Positions 11,097 to 22,749 are shown, counted from the stretch's first letter. The stretch: DNA of 64,000 bases from Schistosoma mansoni (GCF_000237925.1 NW_017386006.1:1116001-1180000), one strand, 5' to 3'. A program made the numbers and translations. The notes: generated from the sequence alone by a model not told the origin.

Positions 11097-14000
11097 TTAA
11101 AATTAAAACTCATCCCATTGTCTATCCGAATCCATTAACTAAGTGGATAACACGATGATTTTTGAAGCTAACGATACTGGGTTCGAGTACCGGAGTGAAC
11201 ATTGGCTCTTGGATATAGGTACATTCAGTTGACGAGTCTAAAACAGGACGAAACGCGTATCCTAGATTCCATTGTTATCCATCATCTTTCTCTGCTTATT
11301 TATAATTTTGATTTCTCAAAAATGTCAGTGTATATTGGAAATTTAAACATTAACAATCTAAATAATGAACTGTTCAACTAATCTGAAACGAGAAAGAGCA
11401 GCTGGTCCAGATGGATTGGCTCCAGAAGTCTTTAAATATGGTGGTGACATGGCTCAGAATCGATCACAATGACGCAGGTGTATACACTCTCTATCTTCCC
11501 TTAAACCTCGAGATTAAAATTGCTTCATAACTTTCTTCTTTTACTATATCCTTACATACAACCTTTCTTTTATATACTACCACCACTAAATTAACTACTT
11601 CTATGAATCCGGTGTTCATCTTGTTGTGCTAATGAGGTATGGCAACTTGGACCGATGGATATATGTGCCTGGTCCTACGTTGTAGCTGACTGACTGACTG
11701 ATTGACTAGATATAAAGTATGAAAATTAAATTGACAACAATATGTTATTATTTTTTTCTTTACAGTCAACAAATACCAAAAAACATGAAATATACATCGA
11801 ATAAATTCAAATCTGATTTCTTTTGTACAATCAATAGTAGTATAGAAATTGATTTATGTGCAAAAGATTTAACTACATCACAACTATTAACAAAAGGTAT
11901 GAGAGAATATGATATTGGTGCTTGTGATAATTGGTACGTATTACATCATTGGAATATGGAGAATTTATCAATAGAATTAAAACATATTTATGATGCAAAT
12001 AGTGTATTAGGACGTAAATGTTCATTCGAAACAGATGATTATTATCCATTGTGTACTTATCATACATTTTATTCAGAACATACAAGAAGTGATTATGGAC
12101 GGTAAGTGTAGATTGCAAAAAGTGTTAAAATAAGAACTAATGTTTAGTTGATTATTTATATAAATATAATATTCCTCAGTATAGGATTGTGGAGATTGTT
12201 GAGTTTAGATTGATATCATGAATGAATCAATATTATACCACCTTTAAAAACACCGAAGCAATGGACGGCCATTTCGTCTTAGTACGGGACTCTTCAGCAG
12301 TATGCATCCACGAACCCGCAAACACTACTCAAACCCAAGAACTTCGGTTTCATGCGCAAACGCTTAACCTCTAGACCACTGAGCCGGCATCCAACGGTTT
12401 TAATGTCTAGCTTCAACTAATTCATGATATCGCGCGACCGTCCACCATTGTCTTCAGTGAGTAACAGCCTCACATTATATTTCTAAATATGGTATACATG
12501 CACTGTTGGAGTACTAAAAGCTTTTGGAAGGATTTATTGATAATTTTACCATGGATGAGATCAGTAGTTGCATAGATGGTATGGCAGATCTCTTACAATC
12601 AATTTCGATTATGGTTAAATTTTGTTAATCCATTTTATTAACTTACTTAACAGACAATGTTATTCGAACATTAAGAATTCGCATATTTCTTTGTACTATT
12701 ATGATCACTATCTTGTCTGAATAAACGTGTACACTTGATCACATGACAACCTACATACATCTCTCTCTCTAGCTTAAATGTTAGTCGCCTAAATATCGCT
12801 CGATGAATCATTCTCTTTTCCACGTATATATGTACTTGAATCCTATTATTAGCCTTCTTGACGTGCTCTTATTCGATTTAACCATAAATTCGCCTCCGCT
12901 TCAAACCCGCTATGTGATCCGTGCTATTCGCTAATGAACTGTAGTAGCCGCTTCTGATTTTAAACACCGTTGAGATTTATATGATAGTGGTTATCAAGGT
13001 GATCGATTAACAAATCTAAGCCACTATAATGGTAAACACAAGATAATATTTACCTTTGTTCGTCTTTTGAAGTACTTATTATACTATTTACTCGAACACA
13101 GTAAATAAGATCAACTCTCTCTAGAAATTAGTTATATATCTAAAACTATGAACTTACGAAGAATAAGGATGGAGACCTGGAAATTCTGTAGCGTATATTG
13201 CAATTTTTGAATCAGTGTAGCTAAAATAAGTTGACATTACAGATAAATCTGGTCTCTGTTCTTTAGTGGTTTATAATGAAATAACCAAAAGTATGCTAAA
13301 AGATATTCGATCATTCGTTAACTTGCATTACTGTGGTCCTCCATGATCTAGGGTGAATTATTTAATGCATTTACAAAGTTTAAACTATTAATACCATGAG
13401 GTATCAACAGTTCAAAAATTTATGGCTATCGACTTGTTATATGGAGTATTATGATGTCAATAGCTAGGTTCTCTATGACGACAAAACTCAAAAGTAGAAG
13501 ACTACATGTGAAAGTACTCGACCATTAACCACTCAGTAAAAGTCGCTGAGTAACATCAGCCTTCTCTCACTGAATCTATGACTGAAAGCCTAGTATATAT
13601 GTATATAATGAAAAGGGGGTTACATCATGAATCAGTCTTAATTGAACAGCCATTAAAATCCGTGAGACACTAGATACCTGTTTCACAAAATGACTGAAGT
13701 TAGAGATGCAAATCACAGGATGGCAAGTCAATTGTTTAAAATGCCAAATTCCCAACGTATGACCTGAAGGTCATAGATTGGATCCCCAGTGGATGACCAT
13801 TGTTAAAGAGTGCCATACAAAGATGAAACAGTTGTCCAATGATTACTGAGCTTTTCTAATACCAATCTAAGTAAAACCAGTTAGGGGAATAAACTATAAA
13901 AATCAATAATCGCAACAAAATCCCCTCATACAAATATATTTTTCTAGTTATGTTAACAATTTATTGTATTACACAACATTTCTATAATTAATTATATCAA

Positions 14001-14258
14001 TACATACATTTTAGACTCAACAATCTTGCATATGATATAGAAAATTGTCGTTTCGCTTGTGCTATTCATCTACAATGTAAAGCTATTGAATTTTTATATG
14101 AAGTACATTGTATACTTGCATTTGATTTTGATAAATCAATACTTTCACAGTCCATTGGAACAATCATTGAATTGAAACCAAATGAATGTGACTTTAAAAT
14201 TAAAGATGATAATTATATATATCCATATAGTAATTCTGTATCTATTCTTCATGTTTAA
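8178..14258 (+). CDS. Secreted TSP1-repeat protein with PAN-like C-terminus (4 exons)
   Basis: Exons 8178-8483, 9964-10070, 11766-12101 and 14015-14258 join in phase to give 330 residues ending in TAA. All introns are GT-AG (1480, 1695 and 1913 nt). The N-terminus is hydrophobic (residues about 6-24, rich in I, L, C and Y) and reads as a signal peptide. Residues about 53-80 form the start of a TSP1 repeat: the WxxWSxW pattern (WCEWSEWSKC) followed by TCTRQR and CNCP. The last exon has the cysteine spacing of a PAN/apple module (ENCRFACAIHLQCKAIEFL, then a further Cys). A secreted or surface adhesion-type product is inferred. No close family member is recognised by name. The first ATG is used because it directly precedes the signal peptide; the second Met is adjacent. 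The introns are full of repeats. Confidence 0.8.
8574..8755 (+). repeat. S-family repeat, copy S5, in intron 1 of the TSP1 gene
   Basis: B box (GAGTTCGAATCTC), then an intact-looking hammerhead core at 8616-8665 (CTGAGGA, GTCC/GGAC stem II, GAAA, short stem III with GGCC loop, GTC), then the right inner and outer arms. The left arm is absent. Confidence 0.75.
9590..9830 (+). repeat. Degraded alpha-type hammerhead repeat
   Basis: CTGACGAATCCC at about 9653 followed by GGAG and TCTTGGATTTG resembles the alpha hammerhead with a mutated GAAA. 9765-9830 (GACAATGTGTTGGTTTATG ... GTTCCGAGTG) resembles its tRNA-like core. Confidence 0.45.
10215..10310 (-). repeat. S-family core fragment (S6)
   Basis: In reverse orientation CTGAAGAGTCTCAAACTAGG is followed by ACAAAATGACTGTC. 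This matches the core of other copies, without arms. Confidence 0.45.
10684..11047. repeat. Inverted-arm repeat with alpha-type centre (H3)
   Basis: The left arm 10690-10830 (GAATCTTCCCACTGATATTT ... ) is mirrored by the right arm 10925-11040. The centre (about 10840-10920) keeps a shortened hammerhead-like piece on the minus strand (TTGACGAGTCCC). A (TA)27 run abuts the right end. Confidence 0.7.
11041..11094. repeat. (TA)n microsatellite
   Basis: About 26 uninterrupted TA units lie between two hammerhead-type repeats. Confidence 0.95.
11100..11310 (+). repeat. Alpha-type hammerhead SINE-like repeat (H2)
   Basis: tRNA-like A box (TAACTAAGTGGATAACACG), B box (GGGTTCGAGTACC) and hammerhead at 11219-11272: TTGACGA (consensus CTGACGA with C to T), GTCT/GGAC stem II, GAAA, then the cleavage-site region and TAGATTCC. 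The order matches the S. mansoni alpha family, a known pol III-type hammerhead repeat. Confidence 0.8.
11395..11708 (+). repeat. Internally deleted RTE-type LINE
   Basis: The RT start block translates as ERAAGPDGLAPEVFKYGGD and runs straight into the C-terminal MAQNRSQ codons and 3' UTR. Most of the reverse transcriptase is missing. It sits in intron 2 of the TSP1 gene. Confidence 0.75.
12186..12433 (-). repeat. S-family repeat, copy S7, full length, in intron 3 of the TSP1 gene
   Basis: Both arms are present (about 12205-12250 and 12400-12433). On the minus strand, an A box (GGCTCAGTGGTCTAGAGG), a B-box-like TTGGGTTTGAG and a hammerhead at 12257-12306 (CTGAAGA, GAAA, GTC followed by CATTGC). 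Confidence 0.8.
12440..13690. other. Intron 3 spacer
   Basis: No repeat shared with the rest of the window and no coding segment is recognised in this part of the TSP1 gene intron. Confidence 0.4.
13700..13880 (+). repeat. Divergent tRNA/hammerhead-like repeat
   Basis: A B-box-like GATTGGATCCCC is followed by GAGTGCCATACAAAGATGAAAC and GTTGTCCAATG, the layout of the S family. Stem I is CAUUG against CAAUG instead of CACUG against CAGUG. Confidence 0.5.
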
Positions 14259-15210
14259 TTAAAATTATAAAATATATACTTAGATTGATGTTAATACTCC
14301 TTTCCATGCAGAGAAACAAAGATTGTGTAAAACACAACAATAGGCAGGAAGAATGTATACTTATTGAGAGAGGTTACTAAGTATTTACATAATATATACA
14401 CATAGCCTTCAATTTCCCATTTGCATCTTTCGGTGTGTTTTACATTTTGAATCACCTTCTTAACTGGCCTTCAAGTGTTCTGTCAACGCTGTACTTTAAA
14501 TGCACTGTAACTCTTCACTCTCTCCGACAACAGTTACAACTTCGACGCTACGGTTCACAAAATACTACTTACAAACATCCTTGTGAGTGCGTCCATTACA
14601 ATAGTTATCTGCCTTTAATTGACTTTAGATGCAATATTCAAATGACTTGAACAACTAGTACTCAATATATTATATTGAAATGAGGATAGAAAGTAAAAAG
14701 ACAAAAAAACATAGGAGTCGGATTTGTGGTAAATGAAAACTCAACAATGAGGAGTATAATTCAACGGGAATGAATGAATGTCAGGCGAAAAATTGAAATC
14801 TAAGATTAAAACTTTAAATTTAGATGATTAAGAACGTATCCAACTATATTATTGTAATCCATTCTGAGTAACAACACCAAAAGTTTCTAACCATAGATTA
14901 CAATAATTGTATTATGAGTTCAACTAGGAGTTGTATACCCTAACTTATAGCAGTAATAATTGACTTTATGAACCAATGATCACCATTTTTCGAAATGAAA
15001 GTAATATAGCTGAGTAGTTATTAACGAAACAAACCTAGGGTTATTAGATACATCAAATGATTAATGAACAGTGACAGTAACGATATCAAAATTTCACGTC
15101 GATGATCTGATCACTTACATGACTTTATAAAAGCAATAAGAAAATGGTTTATCAATTAAATCTGATCAGTAGGAAAGATCAAATATAAGCGACATTTACA
15201 GTGCTATATT
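14259..15210. other. Intergenic spacer downstream of the TSP1 gene
   Basis: Presumed 3' UTR and spacer. The small frame at 14435-14650 has no recognisable domain. Confidence 0.4.
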
Positions 15211-15216
15211 TGATAA

Positions 15217-15675
15217 GGGTAATAACTATATGTTATAACTTGTGCCCTGATGCCCTGTTAATGTATAACGTGATTGTATTACTCAATGTACACCTCTAAA
15301 GAAACGTATGATTGATTCATTAAAAAAATGTATTATAACTTTACATGAAAGTATGTTTCATATGATAAATGACAGAAAAAAATTGTAATTGGAATCTATA
15401 GTTTGTGCTATAACTTGTGGCCTTGTGCCCTATTACTATACAACGTAATGATACCGCCAATTAGAGAACGTTGATTTATCGATCGGGACCAATGACGCGT
15501 AAAACCTGTGCGAACAGTCTAGAGTCCTGATTGGTCCTTGCTTCCCACCAAGCCCTGTCTGAGTTCCAACCTAAAAAATAATAATTAATGGATTTCACAC
15601 CATAACCGTCTGAATCACAGTTTCTGAATAAAACTAAGTATAACCTCAGTATTACTTATTTAGTGGTGTTACAAA
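15217..15675 (-). mobile_element. LTR remnants (fossil)
   Basis: Two related blocks (15217-15300 and 15400-15675) share TATAACTTGTG...CCCT and a following segment. The longer one matches 18830-18990 in inverted orientation. On the minus strand it begins TGTAACACCACTA, as LTRs do. Broken, old. Confidence 0.5.
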
Positions 15676-15854
15676 GACATTTACAACCAGTCTTTACAGA
15701 TTTTCTACCTTTATATCTCATGCTTTATAAACGAAAATAGTACAAAGCAAACTGCTGTACATAACTTTATTTTGTTGATAAAGAGAAATCTTGCTAATTA
15801 AATATGATCAGGATATTGTATCTTTACATAAGCTATGACAAACTTACTTACGTC

Positions 15855-16440
15855 TGTTACTCCCGTCTCCGACCAACATTCTCTAACCCACTCTGTTCTG
15901 GGCCTTCCTTTCTAGTTCTATTCAATTTTTGTTCATTCTTCTCATGTCTGTCTCCATTTCTCGGCGTAATGTGTTCTTTGGTCTTCTTCCCCTCCTTTGG
16001 CCTTGAGGATTCCAAATGAGTGCTTGCGTTGTGACGCAGTTGGGTGCTTTCCTCAATGTGTATCCTATCCACTCCAAGCGCTTCTTTCTGGTTTCCTCCT
16101 CCGCTGAAATCTGGCTTGTTCTCTCCCACAGTAGGTTGTTGCTGATAGTGTCTGGCCAACGGATCCAAAGTATCTTTCGTAGGCAACTGTTAATAAACAC
16201 CTGTATCTTCTTGATGATGGCTTTTTTAGTTCCCCAAGTTTCCGCCCCATATAGTAGAACTGTGTTGACATCTGTATTGAAAATTCTGATCTTGGTGTTG
16301 GTTGACAATTGTTTTGAGATCCGGAGGTTCTTCAGTTGTAAATATGCTGCCCTTGCTTTGTTGATGTGAGTCTTCCCATCTGCATCAGATCCATCGTGTT
16401 CATCAATGATGCTCCCAGATATATTAATACTAATGATAAA
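15855..16440 (-). repeat. RTE-type LINE, C-terminal end of ORF2
   Basis: The minus-strand frame 16308-15922 (128 aa) carries the C-terminal region of RTE-like LINEs ([47 protein letters not shown]). Reverse transcriptase and endonuclease are absent, so this is a 5'-truncated insertion of a different subfamily from the tails at 7.5 and 57.9 kb. Confidence 0.8.
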
Positions 16441-16539
16441 TTTTGACGTTCAGTTATAATCAATTCCGTTCTTTGGGCAGCTTTTATTTAGTGTTGATTT
16501 TTTGGGTCTCTCGTGTGACGGAGTGCGGATAAACACTAT

Positions 16540-18500
16540 TAGAAGTAAATGCTGCAACGGACGGTGTCCAAAATCTGATTCTAATACATTGTGTGCTACG
16601 CACTAACCCCCCCCCCGGTTGACAACTTGAGCGAGAACGCAAGAGTGATCGAGATAGTGTATTGTCACGAGATAGCTCGAGCAACAGAAACCGATCAGCT
16701 TCCAGAGGACACGCAGCTCCCTTGATATGCTGGTATCATCAAATGTACGGCTACAGAGCTAGAAAGTGTTTACGACCTTGTAGATTTAGCATAACAGGTA
16801 AGCGATACCCACGATTGTCCATGGCGACGGCATCAGCAAACATATTGCCTTCAAATAGCCACCTGTTTTATATACAAGGCCGAACGACAGGCGTGCAATT
16901 CTTAGTTGATACGGGAGCGGAAATCAGCGTAGTACCTCCAACAAGCGAAGATGAGAAAAATGTTAGTACGTTTTTAGTGCTAACAGCGGCAAACAAATCG
17001 GATATCAAGACATACGGCAAACGAACGTTGTCCCTAGATTTCGGACGAGGCGCTTCGTACCGCTGGGACTTTGTCATAGCAGACGTGTCAGTGCTCATAA
17101 TAGACATCGATTTCTTATGTGACTTCAATCTGCTAGTAGACTCGCGGCGTCACAGACTTATTAATGGTAGTCACACCACTTCGATAAGGGGAACACTTAC
17201 AGAATCCGTTTCCATGAGTCTAGTGATAGATAAAAGCCACGGTGATCCATGTAAATTGTTAATAAAGGAGTTTCCCGAACTCGTGAAAGTATGTACAGTA
17301 ATGTGGATCTCAAACATTCCATTCAGCACCAGATCATAACGAACGGGCCACCAATTAACGCAAGGCCAAGAAGATTAGACCCAAGAAGACTAACGATTGC
17401 AAAACAGGAATTTGACAAGTTGATGAGGCTGGGCATTGTAAGACCTTCAAACAACCCGTGGACATCCCCGTTACACATAGCCCCGAAAAAGAATGGAGAA
17501 GTAAGGCCATGTAGAGACTACCGAGCACTCAACAAGCAAACAGTAGCCGATAGATATCCTATACCGCACATTCAAGATTTTACCTATAGTATAGAAGGCG
17601 CTACTGTCTTCTCAAAGATCGACTAAGTTACAGCATACTATCACCGCTTTCATTTTTCTCAAAGAAATTGAATCCTACGCAAACGAGATATAGTACTTTT
17701 GGAAGAGAATTACTAGCAATTTACTTGGCAATAAAACATTTTCGACATATGGTAGAAGGTATAAATTTTACTGTTTACATGGACCACAAACCACTAACGA
17801 AATCACTAAGCTCAAAGCAAGATAATTATTCTCCGAGGCAGATCAGACAGTTGGAGCTTAGTTCCCAGTTCACTTCCGAAATACGATATATTAAAGACCG
17901 AGAAAACGAAGTAGCTGACGCACTATCAAGAACAACAATAAACGCGCTTACTACAAATGGAATCGATTATCACGGTCTGATGAAGTTGCAAGAGACAGAC
18001 ATTGAATTAAACAAGCTAAGATCCGATGACAGGACATCACTAGTATTCGAAGATGTCAGTTCGGTAGCGCAAAAGTATTATGTGATACGTCGACAGGCCG
18101 ACCGCGTACATTCATTCCAAAACCACTACGACGGAAGGTATTTGAAAGTATGCACGACATATCGCATCCGGGAATAAGAGCTAATCAGCCAGCGCTTTGA
18201 GTGGACGAACATGAATCGCGATGTGTGTATTTGGATACAGGCATGCACAAAATGTCAAAAAGTCAAAGTACATCGTCATACTAGCTCGCCAAAGGGTTCG
18301 TTTTTGCAGCCAGACACTCGATCCGAGCATATACACATCGATATCGTGAGACCATTGCCAGTTTCAAACGGATACAACTATATTTTTACATGCATCGATA
18401 GATTTACAAGATGGCCTGTAGCGGTGTCAATAAAAGATACCTCAGTCAAGTCTGTAGCCAAAACCCTGTTATATCCCGAAGAGAATTATGAATGGTAACT
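16540..18500 (+). mobile_element. Gypsy-type LTR element, partial pol (fossil)
   Basis: Recognisable in order: a zinc-knuckle/protease region (about 16660-17240), reverse transcriptase start (about 17340-17620), RNase H (about 17670-17960) and integrase zinc-binding and core start (about 18180-18480). The element is broken by several disruptions and lacks most of the RT. It looks moderately old. A related LTR-like block follows at 18740-18990. Confidence 0.85.
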
Positions 18501-18990
18501 TTGAGAACTATTTATGGACCAATATGATATGTATATTTCCTATTTTATAATTGCTAAGTAACTTAACTATTCATATCCACGTTCCTTTTATTATGAGCTT
18601 TATTTTGACCCGTAGACTATTACTGTGCGATTTACCATTCCTGAGTTATACCCAGTCAATTAATTACTGTTCCCCCTATTCACAGCCACATTTGGCCAAA
18701 TCTTGCACGAATGTTGTTTCCTATTTTATGGTGTGATATGGTCTGTTTGATTGGTATATAAACTTAGTATGTTTAAAATATAATGATTCATATTGCAGAG
18801 GCTGTTATTGATATTTTGGACTTAACTGGCCGGGCTAGTCAGAAATCAGGACCGACAAGTACTCTAGACTGCTCGTGCGGGTTTCGTGTGTCATTGGTCC
18901 AGTAGATTAATCACTGCTCTTTCATTGGCAGTCTTATCACGTTATACATTAACAGGGCATCCACTCAGGCACACAAGATATAACAATTAC
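18500..18990 (+). mobile_element. LTR-like 3' block of the Gypsy fossil
   Basis: 18830-18990 matches the LTR remnant at 15400-15580 in inverted orientation (CTAGACTG, CATTGGTCC, CGTTATACATTAACAGGGC). It follows the integrase remnant, as a 3' LTR would. Exact ends are not clear. Confidence 0.5.
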
Positions 18991-19388
18991 TTTCATTACA
19001 TTGACTTTGTAAGTGAAAAAATGTCCTCACTCTTTAATTACCTCAAATATCCGCATGATTTTACTTATAATTGTTTTTGACATCACTTCATTTCATTTAA
19101 CCCCTCTCTATTACCTTTAAAATCATTTTAATTACTTTACCCTATTCACACTACAATTCAATGTTGGTTAATTAATTTTACACTCCTATAAATTACATAT
19201 GCCCTGTAGAAGTTATATAACATTTTATCATTATTTACAGTATAGAATCTAGTGTTATAATCTATTTATAAAATCATCATGTTCATTCTTTGTTTATGTC
19301 ATTACAGAATTAATACATATTATTATATGATTGTACAGCTTGATAATAAATTCGTTGAAAAGTGATCCTTTTATTGAATCTCATGTTT
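18990..19388. other. AT-rich spacer
   Basis: No supported feature; the short frame at 18886-19080 runs out of LTR debris. Confidence 0.35.
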
Positions 19389-20047
19389 TTAATATTTTCA
19401 TAGTTGAAAGCGTGAGTCAATTGAAGCTAAACTACCAGGGAAAACCTGGAAGCAATCATGACTCAAAACTCATACAATAATATGCTGAAAATGCCCGACC
19501 ACACAGCACACCAAATGATAAATCACACGTTAAACACAACCATACTATAATTGGTATAGGGCCGAGATAACAATATATTAATTAACAACAATTAGATAAT
19601 AGTAAAACGTATAAGAACATTCAATAAGTCTAATGAAAGCTTACAATATGTGTATTATAGAAATACAACCCTACATTTATTTGCTGATTTTACAANNNNN
19701 NNNNNNNNNNNNNNNNNNNNNNNNNNNNNNNNNNNNNNNNNNNNNNNNNNNNNNNNNNNNNNNNNNNNNNNNNNNNNNNNNNNNNNNNNNNNNNNNNNNN
19801 NNNNNNNNNNNNNNNNNNNNNNNNNNNNNNNNNNNNNNNNNNNNNNNNNNNNNNNNNNNNNNNNNNNNNNNNNNNNNNNNNNNNNNNNNNNNNNNCGAGG
19901 CGAGGTCGTGGATGCGCACTGCTGAGGAGTCCCACAATAGGACGAAACGGCCGTCAAACAGTGCTTCCAGGTTTTCCCTGGTAGTTTAGCTTCAATTGAC
20001 TCACGCTTTCAACTATGAAAATACTAAATCTCCATAAAAACCCCTTT
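19389..20047. repeat. S-family repeat, copy S8, arms flanking the assembly gap
   Basis: The left arm 19391-19454 and right arm 19964-20025 are perfect complements over about 61 nt, including variants not seen in any other copy (GCGTGAG, AAACTACCAGGG). A hammerhead core at 19914-19964 is complete (CTGAGGA, GTCC/GGAC, GAAA, AC-GGCC-GT, GTC). About 240 nt of unrelated sequence plus the gap lie inside the arms. Confidence 0.8.
19696..19895. other. Assembly gap (200 N)
   Basis: Exactly 200 N, probably a placeholder length. It falls inside an inverted repeat, a structure that commonly breaks assemblies. Open frames spanning it are meaningless. Confidence 0.98.
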
Positions 20048-20069
20048 TTAATATTTAACTAACAATAAT

Positions 20070-20232
20070 AAATATTTTAACAGTCGAAATCACAAGTCTA
20101 TCTAAGCTAGATTACTTGGAAGCACTACACGGCCGCTTCTTCGACCACTGAAAACCAATATTAGCTTACCTTAAATAGACTCGTGATTTAAACTGTCAAA
20201 ATACTACAATCTCCACAAATCACCTATACTAT
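20070..20232. repeat. S-family repeat, copy S9, diverged
   Basis: Short arms (AGTCGAAATCACAAGTCTAT and its inverse near 20180-20200) enclose a reduced core (ACACGGCCGCTTCTTCG). Confidence 0.6.
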
Positions 20233-20470
20233 AACTATAAATTTGTTAACAATTCATAAACAAACAAAATAACTGACTTATAACAGTAAATATGTTTTGA
20301 AAATTCAACCACATTTGAAAGATAGAGTATAAATTTCATTTCATTACAAATACATGGAAAGAAAGGTAACTAAAACAAGTTATTAAAAATGAAACTATAG
20401 ACTTTAAAGTACAATGGATAAATATACAAAGTTTGGAGGGTAAAAGGTAGCTAACAGTCTAAATGATGAA

Positions 20471-21364
20471 TCAGTTTTCAATATTATTTGATTCAGATGA
20501 ATTTGTTGAAGAAGGAATTTGCATTTCACCAACATGTTTCACAATATTATTTTCAGTTTGGTCGACTGTACTACTACTATTAATAATACTATTACTGTTA
20601 TTCGGTTTTAAATGTTCAGACTTTTCAGAAATATCAACTTTTTCCGCAACAAAGGACTCTATTTTAGTTGGAATGGAGTTAGCTGGATATAGTCCCGAAG
20701 GTTCACTTTCAGTCATAGACACTTTGATCGATAAAGGTTTAGGTGGAGAGGTTGGTAGGGGAATAGAAACATTTGAAGAAATAGGACTAAAATTGGTTGG
20801 ATTCGAAAAATAAGGAGAAGATGGGGGTGGAAGAGATACAATAATGCGATTTTTTGTCGGAGGACGGCCTCGACGTCGTTTAGGTATTACTTCAGCACCA
20901 GGGACTCCTGGTTGAACGTTACCGTATAAATTAGAACTATGTGCTAAAGATGTGTCTTTGATATCACTGACACCTGGTGTTTGACAAATTTTCCGCTTCA
21001 ACATTGGTTTACGAGGTTTCTTCACACTATAACCCCATGGCAAATCATCTGAATCCTTGGGTCTGTTTTTTCTAGGACGTCCTTTCCTAGGAGGAGTTGG
21101 CAATGATTCACATAATAAACATTCCCAATTTCCATTAGGAATTCGTCCTAAGCCAACACAAAATGCATGATAACCTCGATCACAACGATCGCAAAACATC
21201 ATTTGATCTTCCTGACCTGAATCGTTACATTCCACACACCGTTTACACTCTAAACATGTCCAATCATAGCTAAAAAACAACAAGAAAATACACCAAGTCA
21301 CATAAGTTTATGAATGTCAACAGTATTACTCTATATATTGTTAGATTAAAATGAAAGAAAATTC

Positions 21365-21402
<38 letters not shown>

Positions 21403-22718
21403 CTCCGCCTGTAGCTCTCCTAGAGTTACTGCCCGTCCCAAGCCCGCATAAAGGAGGAGGGTTGGATGTAATGTTTCCGAACCTATCCTGTAAGAAGACC
21501 CTAACCACAAAAACTAAATCAAACCGTTTAAACACTGTCTTTCGAGTTCAAGAAAGAATTATGATGCCTCAGGATGAAAGCCGAGATAATTCGGAAGTCA
21601 CGACTTAAATGCCCCTTCTAACAACCAGAGCAACACATTCCATAGGTACATAGAACGTCCGGATAATCTGTGAGACCGTGAAGAACAGTCAAATAGTAAT
21701 GCGAAGAAGAGATACAAACTGCCAGAAATCAGAATCACCTAAACTCATTGGAACAAAGGTGAACAGCAAAGCCTAGTATAGCAACTCACGTACAATTGAG
21801 TTTGTTCACATCTAATTTGGTTAAGCCCTTTTGCTATAAAAGATCGGATCTACAACGCGTCGGTGAGAGCAGTTTTGCTCTATGCTTGTGAAACCTGACC
21901 TCTCCGAGTTGAGGATGTTAGACGACTTTCCGTGTCCGATCATCGTTGTCTCCGAAGGATTTCTGATATCCAGTGGCAACAGCATGTTAGTAATGCTGAG
22001 ATTCGGCATCGTGTATTCGGGGACAACCACGAAAATTCAATCGGTATCATTATCTTGAAACACAGAGTTCGGTGGCCTGAACATGTCCTACGAATGTCAT
22101 CCCAGTGAATTTCACATCACGTATTATTTGCCGACGCTGGGACAGGTTGAAAAAAGCGGAGAAGTGGTCGGTGCACGACATAGTGCCGTGGTATGAAAGA
22201 AAGCTTTACAGGACCGGCTTCTGCTAGTCCTTCACGAATCCCTGACTGGGGTCGTAAAGATAGTACAACACTAGCTGGAGATGTTATCAGACATGGCTCA
22301 GAATAGAAGCCAGTGGCGATCCTGTTGTAACATTTTTAAATCATAAAAGTGAATGTAACTTCTTGAACTGAAATAATTATTTCTAGATGTATCTTTTTTA
22401 ACTGAACTGCTTCCCCCACTATTATTATTACTATTATTGTTATTATTATTATTACTTTAAGTAGTTTTTAAGCATTAACTTATTTTTTGCTTTTAAACAG
22501 TCATCCTACTATTTCCCGGTTTCAACAAACTCGACTTTCAACTAATGAGTTGGAGGTGTTCAAATTCCACACCTGAGGAGCTATGATTGTATGACTAAAC
22601 CTTAATTATTATTGTATAAAAACCTTTTTAACATATCAATTAGAAAAACGGTAAACAACAATGTGAATGGAGAAACTAGTCAAGCTAATGGGTCCAGATA
22701 GCCACTGACTAGTGTAAT

Positions 22719-22749
<31 letters not shown>

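Noticed and set aside
19633-19989. Open frames across the N run
   Set aside because: They exist only because N is translated as unknown residues.
20463-20813. Plus-strand frame with a hydrophobic stretch
   Set aside because: Antisense shadow of the last PHF10-like exon.
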